From: Lachnospiraceae bacterium UBA7179
Lineage (GTDB): Bacteria; Bacillota; Clostridia; Lachnospirales; Lachnospiraceae
Length of the DNA stretch: 9,475 nt
Assembly (NCBI GenBank): GCA_002491195.1
Contig: DKVL01000041.1
Coordinates: 1-9,475, forward strand
Reading direction: 5' to 3'
How positions within the stretch are numbered: the stretch's first letter is position 1; every line of letters starts with the position of its first letter. The position numbers and the translations under genes were made by a program. Shown here in pieces: positions 1 through 6,189 of the stretch. The notes beneath the pieces were generated by a model. The model was not told where the DNA came from and made no database searches. It saw nothing but the letters and a program-made list of their open reading frames with translations.

Positions 1-43
1 ATTCTCGTTCATGCGTTTATTCTGGTCGGAATATCCTGCACTC

Positions 44-73
44 TTGACAAGAACAGATATATTTTGTTAGCAT
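44..73 (+). promoter_or_regulatory. Candidate sigma-A-type promoter upstream of the MBL-fold hydrolase
   Basis: A perfect TTGACA (44-49) is followed after 18 bp by TAGCAT (68-73). A TG at 65-66 sits one base upstream of the hexamer, as in extended -10 promoters. Transcription would begin near 80, leaving a leader of about 120 nt before the ATG at 199. The -35 is consensus but the -10 matches only 4 of 6, and the first 75 bases could also be the tail of a gene starting outside the window (two frames stay open to stops at 68-70 and 73-75). Read by eye only. Confidence 0.42.
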
Positions 74-198
74 GAAATAAGGAAAATCGGATAAGAAAAG
101 GGGACAAAGCGGTTCATGGGAGATACGAAACGAGAGATTGAAGCAGAGTGCTTTTTACCACAGGCCGGAGATATTATAGTAAAGGAGGCAGACAGAAC

Positions 199-1044
199 AT
201 GAATGTAATCATACTTGGTTCCGGCGGCTGTGTCAGCACGCCAAGGGCCTGTTGCAACTGTCGCGTATGTACTGAAGCGCGGCAGAAAGGATTTCCTTAT
301 GCAAGAACGGGATGCAGTCTGTTTATTGAAGGTGTGAATCTATTGATTGACACGCCGGAAGATATCAATGCTTCATTGAATCATTCCGACGTACAGAAAG
401 TGGAACATATTTTATACAGCCATTGCGATCCTGATCATACAATGGGAATGCGTGTGATCGAACAGCTGAAAATGGATTGGCTTGCCGATTCGCTGGGAAA
501 GAAACCGGATCATCCGATCGAAATTGCTTCTTTGCCGGCTATTCTTGAAGATGTGAAAAAGCAAAGTACAAAATATGGTTCAATGATTGAGTATTATGAG
601 GCAAGAGGTCTTGTATATACAAAAGCAATTCGCGCTTTCAAGCAAGATAATATTTTGATTGAGTTGGTTCCCGTAGATGAACAGGAACATGTGGCAATAT
701 TTATTATTTCTTCTGACAGCCAAAAGATAATATATGCCCCATGTGATGTAAAACCATTTCCAAAGTCAGAGAAATTTCAGGATGCAGATGTTTTAATTAT
801 TGGGAATACGATCGTAGGTGACATATTAAAAGATGGCTTTGTCTTAAACGAAGATAACCCACTGCGAAAAGAACTCTTTACTTTAGATGAAATTGATGCG
901 ATACGCAGACAGTATGGAATCAAAAAAGTTATTATTACACATTTAGAGGAAGACTGGGGAAAATCATATGATGATTATAGAAAATTGGAGCGGGAATTGA
1001 ATTTCACATATTTTGCGTATGATGGATTGAAAATAAGGTTATAG
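199..1044 (+). CDS. MBL-fold metallo-hydrolase, PhnP-like
   Basis: A 281-aa cytosolic protein with no signal peptide or membrane segment. The start at 199 is chosen because AAAGGAGG (181-188) sits at ideal distance; the longer reading from 148 would run through that site. Seen: an N-terminal beta strand with GSGG (7-10); a cysteine group C18, C19, C21, C24 after STPR, typical of PhnP-like proteins; and SHCDPDH (74-80) where the family normally has HxHxDH. The fold's other landmarks are an Asp at 183 (YAPCD) and H248 in ITHLEED. Family members hydrolyse phosphodiesters or related esters using two metal ions; PhnP itself cleaves cyclic ribose phosphate in phosphonate use. No phn gene is nearby, so the substrate is unknown. 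The second metal-binding His of the motif is Asp77 here, which could change metal use or activity. The gene stands alone, with a candidate promoter at 44-73. Confidence 0.85.
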   Translation: MNVIILGSGGCVSTPRACCNCRVCTEARQKGFPYARTGCSLFIEGVNLLIDTPEDINASLNHSDVQKVEHILYSHCDPDHTMGMRVIEQLKMDWLADSLGKKPDHPIEIASLPAILEDVKKQSTKYGSMIEYYEARGLVYTKAIRAFKQDNILIELVPVDEQEHVAIFIISSDSQKIIYAPCDVKPFPKSEKFQDADVLIIGNTIVGDILKDGFVLNEDNPLRKELFTLDEIDAIRRQYGIKKVIITHLEEDWGKSYDDYRKLERELNFTYFAYDGLKIRL

Positions 1045-1089
1045 GTACTTTTACTCTTTTCCTTGATTTTTAGAAAACATTTCGATCAC

Positions 1090-1120
1090 TTCACAATTCC
1101 CGTATGTTTTGTGTTATAGT
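1090..1120 (+). promoter_or_regulatory. Weak candidate promoter in the gap after the MBL hydrolase gene
   Basis: TTCACA (1090-1095) and TATAGT (1115-1120) are separated by 19 bp, with TG at 1112-1113 giving an extended -10. The -10 is good and the spacing is long. It would start a transcript near 1127, upstream of the doubtful ORF at 1153 and of the DMP19-family gene. The neighbouring candidate at 1205-1232 is the better one. Confidence 0.28.
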
Positions 1121-1152
1121 GTTTCCTGTAATTTTATTTTCCTTATTCCTGT

Positions 1153-1398
1153 GTGAACAGTAACCATCGCTTCATGACAACATATTGCCAGATTTACAAG
1201 ATGCTTGAAATAGTCTGTAAGTCTGATATAATGAAACAGGCAGGAGAGATCATAACAGACTTTGAATTTGCAGATAACAGATATGGCAGGAACAAAGCCG
1301 GAACATTCAATGAAAAAGGAAACGGAATCAAAACAGTGGAACAGGGAATTGAAAAGAAGACATTGAAACTGATGGGAAAAGGTATCATTGTATTTTGA
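1153..1398 (+). CDS. Doubtful small ORF of 81 codons, unrecognised
   Basis: This frame is open for 81 codons from a GTG at 1153; an in-frame ATG at 1231 would give 55 residues. It fills most of the 385-bp gap between the hydrolase and DMP19-family genes. No good ribosome binding site precedes either start, the product is lysine-rich and low in recognisable motifs, and a strong promoter-like sequence (1205-1232) lies inside it. The reverse strand also stays open across 1194-1451, so openness here is weak evidence. It may be a degraded gene tail, a true small protein, or simply 5' leader of the next gene. I do not recognise it. Confidence 0.15.
   Translation: MNSNHRFMTTYCQIYKMLEIVCKSDIMKQAGEIITDFEFADNRYGRNKAGTFNEKGNGIKTVEQGIEKKTLKLMGKGIIVF
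1205..1232 (+). promoter_or_regulatory. Strong candidate extended -10 promoter for the DMP19-family gene
   Basis: TTGAAA (1205-1210), a 16-bp spacer and a perfect TATAAT (1227-1232), with TG at 1224-1225 completing an extended -10. This is the best promoter match I saw in the window. Transcription would start near 1239-1240, leaving about 190 nt of leader before the ATG at 1429. There is no obvious terminator between it and the D-type ATPase gene, so it could also feed the genes that follow. Confidence 0.5.
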
Positions 1399-1428
1399 GG
1401 TTCAAACTGGAATGAGGTGGAGCAGATT

Positions 1429-1968
1429 ATGGGTATCAAATTAGTGAACAAGTATTTTGATCTAAATGAGAAAGATATTGCGGAAGGAAAATATAGCGCA
1501 TGGGAACTGATTCAGCCGCTTTGGTATACGGTAAGTATTTATGATGGCCTTGATGTATATGAGCAGGACCTGAAGCCTTTTACGGAGGCACAGCGAAAGA
1601 TACTCGCCTTATTCTGGTATGATTCAGAGGTCTGCAATGGTGGGCATGACCAGTTTTTCTTCAATTCAACGGGGATTGTCTGGAAAGATGCTTTAGAATG
1701 TATGCGAATGATAGGCGCCGGGAAATATGCTCAGAATTTTCAGAAAGCTGTTGATCTGTTTGGCGGCAGGATCCCTTTTGACCGCAGTGAGAGAATTGCA
1801 GCTCTTGAAAAGTTGCGCGAAGAGGAAGGATTTGATGATTTTGAGCAGATCGATTCCTTTTATGATGATGGAGAAGACATTGATCAGCTTATGAATGAAT
1901 ATGTGAAGTCCCATGCGGCTGATTTTGTTGTGAAAGGCGCGTATCTGGCGGATAACTTCCCTGACTAG
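1429..1968 (+). CDS. DMP19/DUF4375-family protein
   Basis: A 179-aa acidic soluble protein. The start is set at ATG 1429 because GAGGTGGAG (1414-1422) is correctly spaced; a GTG at 1417 would sit within that site. The diagnostic stretch is E67 followed by NGGHDQFFFNS (70-80), matching the E..NGG..Q.f.N.sG signature of the DMP19-like family, with a helical region and an acidic patch (about 134-152) after it. The family is named after a DNA-mimic protein from Neisseria; most bacterial members, often orphan or near toxin/immunity loci, have no assigned function. No toxin gene adjoins it here. It is preceded by a good promoter at 1205-1232 and followed 47 bp later by the D-type ATPase gene. Family membership is fairly secure; a DNA-mimic or immunity role is only a possibility. 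Confidence 0.8.
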   Translation: MGIKLVNKYFDLNEKDIAEGKYSAWELIQPLWYTVSIYDGLDVYEQDLKPFTEAQRKILALFWYDSEVCNGGHDQFFFNSTGIVWKDALECMRMIGAGKYAQNFQKAVDLFGGRIPFDRSERIAALEKLREEEGFDDFEQIDSFYDDGEDIDQLMNEYVKSHAADFVVKGAYLADNFPD

Positions 1969-2015
1969 ATTTTTTGCGGGTGTTTGTTGTATTAGAATGA
2001 AAGCGAAGGAGACCA

Positions 2016-2834
2016 ATGGATCATATATTATTAAAAGTAGAAAATTTGAATATAGAGTTTCATGACCATGATGTGCCGGAGCGCGTTGTGAATCACCTGG
2101 GCATGGAGCTGGCACAGGGCGAAATCCTTGGGATTGTCGGCGAATCCGGTTCAGGGAAATCCATGACAGCGATGGCGGTCGCAGGCTTGCTCCGGCGTCA
2201 TGATATGGAGATGGAGGGGAAGATCCTGTTTGAGGGAAAGGAGCTGTTACATGCGAATCGCGGAGCGCTTAGGCAGATTCAGGGCAATGACATTGGCATC
2301 GTATTTCAGGAACCAATGACCTCATTAAATCCGGTAAAGCGCATCGGCTGGCAGGTGGAGGAGAGCCTTCGCATCCATCAGCCCAGGATGGGAAAGGACG
2401 AGCGGTATCGGCGCGTGATCAGGGCGCTTGAGGATGTGGAGCTTGAAAGTCCGCAGCTTGTGTACAAAAAGTATCCGCATGAGCTTTCTGGCGGTATGCG
2501 GCAGCGCGTGATGATCGCTTCCGCGATGATCTGTGAGCCGAAGCTTCTGATCGCAGATGAGCCGACGACAGCGCTTGATGTGACAATACAACTGCAGATC
2601 GTGAAGCTGTTGCAGCGGCTTAACAAAGAAAAGAATATGGCGATACTGTTCATATCCCACGATCTAAGCCTGGTGAAGCGTTTGTGCCATCGCATCATTG
2701 TGATGCATAATGGGAATATGGTGGAGACGGGAGCGACAGAGGATATCTTTTATCATCCGAAAGAAGATTACACAAAGGAATTAATTAACGCGATACCGAG
2801 ACTGGAGAAGAAATCCTATGAATTTTACCAATGA
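2016..2834 (+). CDS. Peptide-type ABC importer ATP-binding protein (OppD/DppD-like)
   Basis: A 272-aa ABC ATPase that would power import of oligopeptides, dipeptides or a related ligand such as nickel, acting on the inner face of the membrane with an F-type partner. Seen in order: Walker A GESGSGKS (42-49), Q-loop Gln98 in FQEPMTSLNP, signature LSGGMRQR (157-164), Walker B LLIADE (177-182), D-loop ALDV (186-189) and switch His215. All catalytic residues are present. The FQEPMTSLNP and DYTKELINAIP stretches mark the Opp/Dpp/Nik family. It ends soon after that last motif and lacks most of the C-terminal oligopeptide/HPY extension of the usual roughly 330-aa OppD. AAGGAG (2006-2011) precedes the ATG by 4 nt. 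Its last 17 bp overlap the GNAT gene. The F-type partner lies 3.4 kb downstream and no permease gene is in view. Confidence 0.9.
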   Translation: MDHILLKVENLNIEFHDHDVPERVVNHLGMELAQGEILGIVGESGSGKSMTAMAVAGLLRRHDMEMEGKILFEGKELLHANRGALRQIQGNDIGIVFQEPMTSLNPVKRIGWQVEESLRIHQPRMGKDERYRRVIRALEDVELESPQLVYKKYPHELSGGMRQRVMIASAMICEPKLLIADEPTTALDVTIQLQIVKLLQRLNKEKNMAILFISHDLSLVKRLCHRIIVMHNGNMVETGATEDIFYHPKEDYTKELINAIPRLEKKSYEFYQ

Positions 2835-3603
2835 AAGCATCTTACAAACTGCGATGCAGCAGTCGGCGGCGGATGCAAATTGTAAGGCTGGCGATTTTAT
2901 GCAGGAGCAAAATATCATTGTCACATCAGCGGTAAACCCTGATGCGAGAAAATATTTGACGCTTCCTTTTGCGTGCAATCTGATTTCTTATGGAAATAAT
3001 ATTGTTGCTTCCATTGACGAGAAGTACCGCGGTATCGTTTCGGAATACATCAATCGTTTTTCGGTGGAACATTGCTTTGAGACGCCAAATTTACATGTGC
3101 TGAATGATGCAATGCAGAAAGACAATTTAAGGATTTGTTTCATGGCGGAGTATTTTCTGCCGGATTTAAAGGAATTAAAGGCATTGGATTGTCCATATGA
3201 ATTAAAGGTGCTGCATTCCGGAGACTTTGATACACTTTATACAGACACATGGAGTAACGCGCTGTGCAAAGACCGCCGCGAATTGGATGTATTAGGAATC
3301 GGTGCATATGACAGGGGAAAGCTGGTCGGTCTCGCAGGGTGTTCCGCCGACTGTGAGACAATGTGGCAGATTGGCGTGGATGTTATTGCAAAGTACCGCA
3401 GACAAAACATCGCGTCAGCACTTACAAGCCGACTGGCGCTTGAAATCCTGGAACGGGAAAAAGTGCCATTTTACTGTGCTGCATGGTCCAATGTCAAATC
3501 TGTCCGCAATGCAATCAAAAGCGGATTTCGCCCTGCATGGGTTGAAATGACTGTGAAAAGTGCTTCCTTTGTTGATGAAATGAATAAGATGAAAGCGCAT
3601 TAA
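2818..3603 (+). CDS. GNAT-family N-acetyltransferase
   Basis: A 261-aa soluble protein. GNAT enzymes move an acetyl group from acetyl-CoA to an amine. The fold is in the C-terminal part: strands around 166-190 (GKLVGLAGCSAD, MWQIGVDV), the acetyl-CoA loop and helix YRRQNIASAL (193-202, a variant of Q/RxxGxG/A), and the closing SVRNAIKSGFRPAW (228-241). The N-terminal half, with SAADANCKAGDF at about 16-27, looks like the extra domain seen in a common but uncharacterised firmicute group. The ATG lies inside the 3' end of the D-type ATPase gene (17-bp overlap), with GGAGAAG (2804-2810) as ribosome binding site, so the two are probably translationally coupled. A diverged, deleted copy lies at 5561-5680. 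Substrate unknown; metabolite, antibiotic or protein acetylation are all possible. Confidence 0.86.
   Translation: MNFTNESILQTAMQQSAADANCKAGDFMQEQNIIVTSAVNPDARKYLTLPFACNLISYGNNIVASIDEKYRGIVSEYINRFSVEHCFETPNLHVLNDAMQKDNLRICFMAEYFLPDLKELKALDCPYELKVLHSGDFDTLYTDTWSNALCKDRRELDVLGIGAYDRGKLVGLAGCSADCETMWQIGVDVIAKYRRQNIASALTSRLALEILEREKVPFYCAAWSNVKSVRNAIKSGFRPAWVEMTVKSASFVDEMNKMKAH
3305..3356 (+). repeat. Direct repeat, copy 1 (inside the intact GNAT gene)
   Basis: These 52 bases match 5583-5634 at 49 positions, in the same orientation and reading frame. The differences are at 3317, 3321 and 3332, all transitions. The copy encodes GNAT residues about 163-180. The copies are 2,278 bp apart and flank the 336-aa gene and the YwqG-family gene, so recombination between them could remove both. 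Confidence 0.9.
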
Positions 3604-3626
3604 ATTGAAGTTTGTGGAGATCAGCA

Positions 3627-4637
3627 ATGCAGAATAACAAAAGTTTATACACAAAGGCGAAGGAGCAGGAAAAAGGAATACTGTCAAAGCGGTGGCAGAT
3701 GGTAAACTTTGAAGACTTCGAACAGGTTGATCTGGGAGTGTATGAATGTAAGATCGTAAGAATTATATGGGAAAAGAAAACAGATATCTCGATTGTGGGC
3801 TGGGAGGAACATGCAGAATATGGATATAACGATCAAGTCGTTATGCAGTATATAATTCAATCAAATGCATGTTTGAAATGGATAGGGAATCAGAAAGAAT
3901 ATATTCAAAAGATCATTTCAGAGAGCATTATGTACCAAACAGAATATCGTTTTGCGGCGGCTGAAAAGAAGTTAAGGAAAATTCAAATGGAAATCAATGT
4001 AGATGGTGAAGAATCATCGCAGATCTTGGCTTGTTTGTACATCGATGTCAAGCCATTTTTGTGCGCTGGGCATTGTCATTGTATCGAAGTGTCCATTCTG
4101 GCAAAAGAGGATGGGACGTATGAGGTAGATGTAATAGAAGATATGGAGCGCCTTTTGTTAGAGATCCGGGAAGTATCGAAAGAGAACAATGAGGAAACGC
4201 GTGAATGGGCAAAAAGGAATGAGATTTTCTATGCATTGGATGAGGAAGGCAATATGCTGGCGGTAGTGAGGCAGCAGTTTGGTTTATCCAAAGATCAGAA
4301 ATTGATTTCAGAGACAGTTTGTGACAATGTGGAAAGAAACGCCCTTTATTTGATCTGGGCAAACCAGAAAATAGAGCAACATTGTGCAAGTTCATGGGAG
4401 GGAATACCAATGCCTCTTGGATTTGTCACAAAGGAAGTGACTTGTAAGAAAAACGTGTTTACAATTACGTCTTCATCGGGGCATACGTCTGTTTCGGGAA
4501 CTTTTCTTGTCATGCATGAGGCTTTGACAATGATTGAAATGCTCCTATGTTCGAGGGGTGTTACAGAAGAAGAGATTTATCAATGTTATTACACGTTTCT
4601 TGTTGAAGACCATCAGAAATATATGAGTGGAAATTAG
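3627..4637 (+). CDS. Hypothetical protein, 336 aa, family not recognised
   Basis: I do not recognise this protein. The start at ATG 3627 is preferred because GGAGAT (3616-3621) precedes it; a TTG at 3612 would overlap that site. No signal peptide, membrane helix or repeat is evident. It looks like two alpha/beta halves joined by a charged helix (about 172-200, rich in Glu, Arg and Lys). It has 11 cysteines, including a compact CAGHCHC (146-152) that could bind a metal or simply be chance. The C-terminal part has a glycine/serine stretch (TSSSGHTSVSGTF, 281-293) and ends in a helical segment. It follows the GNAT gene by 23 bp and precedes the YwqG-family gene by 14 bp, so all three are probably co-transcribed. 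Codon use and base composition are AT-richer in places than the opp and aro genes, suggesting a different origin. Confidence 0.72.
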   Translation: MQNNKSLYTKAKEQEKGILSKRWQMVNFEDFEQVDLGVYECKIVRIIWEKKTDISIVGWEEHAEYGYNDQVVMQYIIQSNACLKWIGNQKEYIQKIISESIMYQTEYRFAAAEKKLRKIQMEINVDGEESSQILACLYIDVKPFLCAGHCHCIEVSILAKEDGTYEVDVIEDMERLLLEIREVSKENNEETREWAKRNEIFYALDEEGNMLAVVRQQFGLSKDQKLISETVCDNVERNALYLIWANQKIEQHCASSWEGIPMPLGFVTKEVTCKKNVFTITSSSGHTSVSGTFLVMHEALTMIEMLLCSRGVTEEEIYQCYYTFLVEDHQKYMSGN

Positions 4638-4651
4638 GAGGAGCTGATCTC

Positions 4652-5515
4652 ATGGAATTGACATTGCAGCAAATAAAAGAAATTGTGGGTATAATAAAGC
4701 AAGAAACAGCAATGCAAGCTTATTTTCTCACCATCTGTCCAGATCAAAAACCTGGCATTTTCGACAATAAGTTTGGAGGTCTGCCGTATTGGCCTCAGTC
4801 AAAAGTGTACCCGGTTGATTCAGATGGCAATCCTTTAATTCTTTTGGCTCAGTTCAATTTTGATCAAATCCGTCCGGATGCGCCGTTACCAGGGCATGGG
4901 ATGCTGCAGTTTTTCATCGGAACGGACAAGTTCTTTGGAATGGATTATGAATGTCCGAATGTTCAGAATACGTTTCGTATTGTTTACCATGAAGCACTGG
5001 ATATGTCCATTTCCAGAGCTGATATTGAGAAAATGCATTTTCCAGATAATACAAAAAAGGAGTGGGAAGATGCTACCCCACTTTATGGAGAATGGGCAGT
5101 GAAATGGGAAAAGCGGCTCTGTTCAATGAATGTGGCAGACAGGAATTTTAAACCAATATTCTTATCAGCGGTGAAAGCGCTTTATGGGATCGAAGCAGAG
5201 GAAGGCGATCTTTGTCACATATTGCATCGTGAACTTTTTCATGCGCTCGAAAAAGAAATGATGCCAGATACAGGCAAACAGGAGGCAAACGGCGGACATT
5301 GGATACTTGGATATCCTAATTTCGCTATAGAAGATCCCCGTGCTTTGTGTGAGGAGGATGCAAAATATGATACTCTGCTTTTTCAGATGGATTCTGATGT
5401 GTGGGGGAATTACGTACTTTGGGGGGATCTCGGTGTTGGAAACTTCTTTATTAACCGTGAGGATTTGGAGAGGAAAGACTTTTCTGATGTTCTGTATGTC
5501 TGGGATTGTTGTTAG
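4652..5515 (+). CDS. YwqG-family protein (DUF1963)
   Basis: A 287-aa soluble protein with AGGAGG (4636-4641) overlapping the stop of the previous gene. Family landmarks are clear: NKFGGLPYWP (39-48), DSDGNP (56-61), LLAQFNF (64-70), LPGHGMLQFFIG (79-90), LLFQMDSD (242-249), LWGDLGVGNFFI (256-267) and the terminal LYVWDCC (281-287). Length is normal for the family, so it appears complete. The biochemical function of DUF1963 proteins is not established. In Bacillus subtilis ywqG sits beside the ywqH-K genes, which include the YwqJ toxin and YwqK immunity pair. That makes an immunity or stress role thinkable, but no toxin gene is present here. Immediately downstream is the GNAT remnant. No terminator was seen after the stop. 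Confidence 0.88.
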   Translation: MELTLQQIKEIVGIIKQETAMQAYFLTICPDQKPGIFDNKFGGLPYWPQSKVYPVDSDGNPLILLAQFNFDQIRPDAPLPGHGMLQFFIGTDKFFGMDYECPNVQNTFRIVYHEALDMSISRADIEKMHFPDNTKKEWEDATPLYGEWAVKWEKRLCSMNVADRNFKPIFLSAVKALYGIEAEEGDLCHILHRELFHALEKEMMPDTGKQEANGGHWILGYPNFAIEDPRALCEEDAKYDTLLFQMDSDVWGNYVLWGDLGVGNFFINREDLERKDFSDVLYVWDCC

Positions 5516-5560
5516 GAAAGAGCGGACAATTTTTCTGTATCAATGAAAGGAAAATACGCT

Positions 5561-5680
5561 ATGAAAGTTCGATACATGACGCCATATGACAGGGAAAAAC
5601 TGGTCGGTCCCGCAGGGTGTTCCGCCGACTGTGAAAAGCGATTCTTTCGCTAACGGGATGAATGCGCTAAGGCGCATGAA
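5561..5680 (+). pseudogene. Decayed GNAT acetyltransferase fragment with internal deletion
   Basis: The stretch 5583-5634 copies 3305-3356 of the intact GNAT gene (49/52). From the shared GACTGTGA (5627-5634) the sequence continues like the intact gene's 3' end. Bases 5635-5670 match 3557-3592 at 23 of 36 without gaps, most differences being transitions, and GCGCAT then recurs one base out of step. In the second frame it reads TVKSDSFANGMN, against TVKSASFVDEMN in the intact protein. In the first frame an ORF of 30 codons remains (ATG 5561 to TAA 5651-5653) with AAAGGA at 5546-5551. It begins MKVRYMTPYD, which resembles a GNAT N-terminus but not that of the intact gene. No acetyl-CoA loop is left, so it cannot be an active enzyme. 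Whether the 30-aa peptide is made is unknown. Confidence 0.75.
5583..5634 (+). repeat. Direct repeat, copy 2 (inside the GNAT remnant)
   Basis: This is the partner of 3305-3356, with three transitions at 5595, 5599 and 5610. Similarity stops abruptly at its left end. At its right end it passes through GACTGTGA into sequence that aligns 200 bp further along the intact GNAT gene. Confidence 0.9.
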
Positions 5681-5718
5681 ACGGAATAAGGATTTATCAA
5701 AAATGGAGAGGACTTGCT

Positions 5719-6162
5719 ATGAATGAGTTAATGAATGATATTATACACACTGCGGATCATTTTGTTGAGAACTTTAGTCAGGATCCAGTGTACACTTTTA
5801 TTCAAAAAGATTCTTTGGATTATTCCATTGAAAGTCTTGTGGTGGTTGATGAGCTTTTGGATGAATTGAGGAGCGATCTGGAACTGGACGAAGATACGCT
5901 GTACAATATGTCTTCTATGATCGGGTGTTATGTCTTTGAGACGGCGCGGAAGAATTATGGCGGGGAATATCTCTGGGTGAGAAATGAAGAGCAGCCTGTT
6001 CTGGTTGCCGGACGACCAGATTTTCAAGTCTCAATCCGTGCCTGGCAAAAGGTGAAAGGGCGCCTGGTTAATGGTAAAGAGGACAGTATTCCTTTTTATA
6101 TTGCAGGATATCAAGAGCATATAGATGCTGCAAAAAAGGGAGACTTCATTATGATCGTATAA
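5719..6162 (+). CDS. Hypothetical acidic protein, 147 aa, family not recognised
   Basis: A complete small soluble protein with GGAGAGG (5704-5710) placed 8 nt before its ATG. I cannot assign it to a named family. The N-terminal half is helical and strongly acidic (VVVDELLDELRSDLELDED, about 41-59). Then comes a conserved-looking core, IGCYVFETARKNYGGEYLW (68-86), followed by a short basic stretch (WQKVKGRLVNGKEDSI, 109-124) and a hydrophobic C-terminus. The size, acidity and G-x-Y-x-x-E-x-x-R-x-x-x-GG-x-W-like pattern recall small proteins found as lone or immunity-like genes, but this is only a resemblance. It sits between the GNAT remnant and the F-type ATPase gene (27 bp to the latter's ATG), so it is probably co-transcribed with that gene. 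Confidence 0.75.
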   Translation: MNELMNDIIHTADHFVENFSQDPVYTFIQKDSLDYSIESLVVVDELLDELRSDLELDEDTLYNMSSMIGCYVFETARKNYGGEYLWVRNEEQPVLVAGRPDFQVSIRAWQKVKGRLVNGKEDSIPFYIAGYQEHIDAAKKGDFIMIV

Positions 6163-6189
6163 TTTTTGTATGTCGGCATGGAGGGTAAG

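Noticed and set aside
146..152. CRISPR arrays, tRNA genes, transposase or att sites anywhere in the window
   Set aside because: Reading both strands gave no regularly spaced repeats, cloverleaf with CCA-type end, transposase motif or tRNA-anchored duplication; the only sizeable repeat is the GNAT pair.
153..180. Second promoter-like pair (TTTTAC and TATAGT) just before the MBL hydrolase start
   Set aside because: The -35 is poor, and a start this close would leave almost no leader before the ATG at 199 and would overlap the ribosome binding site region.
1194..1451. Minus-strand ORF of 85 codons across the gap before the DMP19-family gene
   Set aside because: No ribosome binding site, unlikely composition, and it overlaps the promoter and start region of a well-supported + strand gene.
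1969..1998. T-run (1970-1975) after the DMP19-family gene as a terminator, and TAGAAT (1993-1998) as a -10 box
   Set aside because: No stable GC stem precedes the T-run, and no -35 lies at correct spacing from the TAGAAT.
1693..2115. Minus-strand ORF of 140 codons over the 3' part of the DMP19-family gene and the start of the D-type ATPase gene
   Set aside because: It is the antisense shadow of two recognised genes and shows no protein motif or ribosome binding site.
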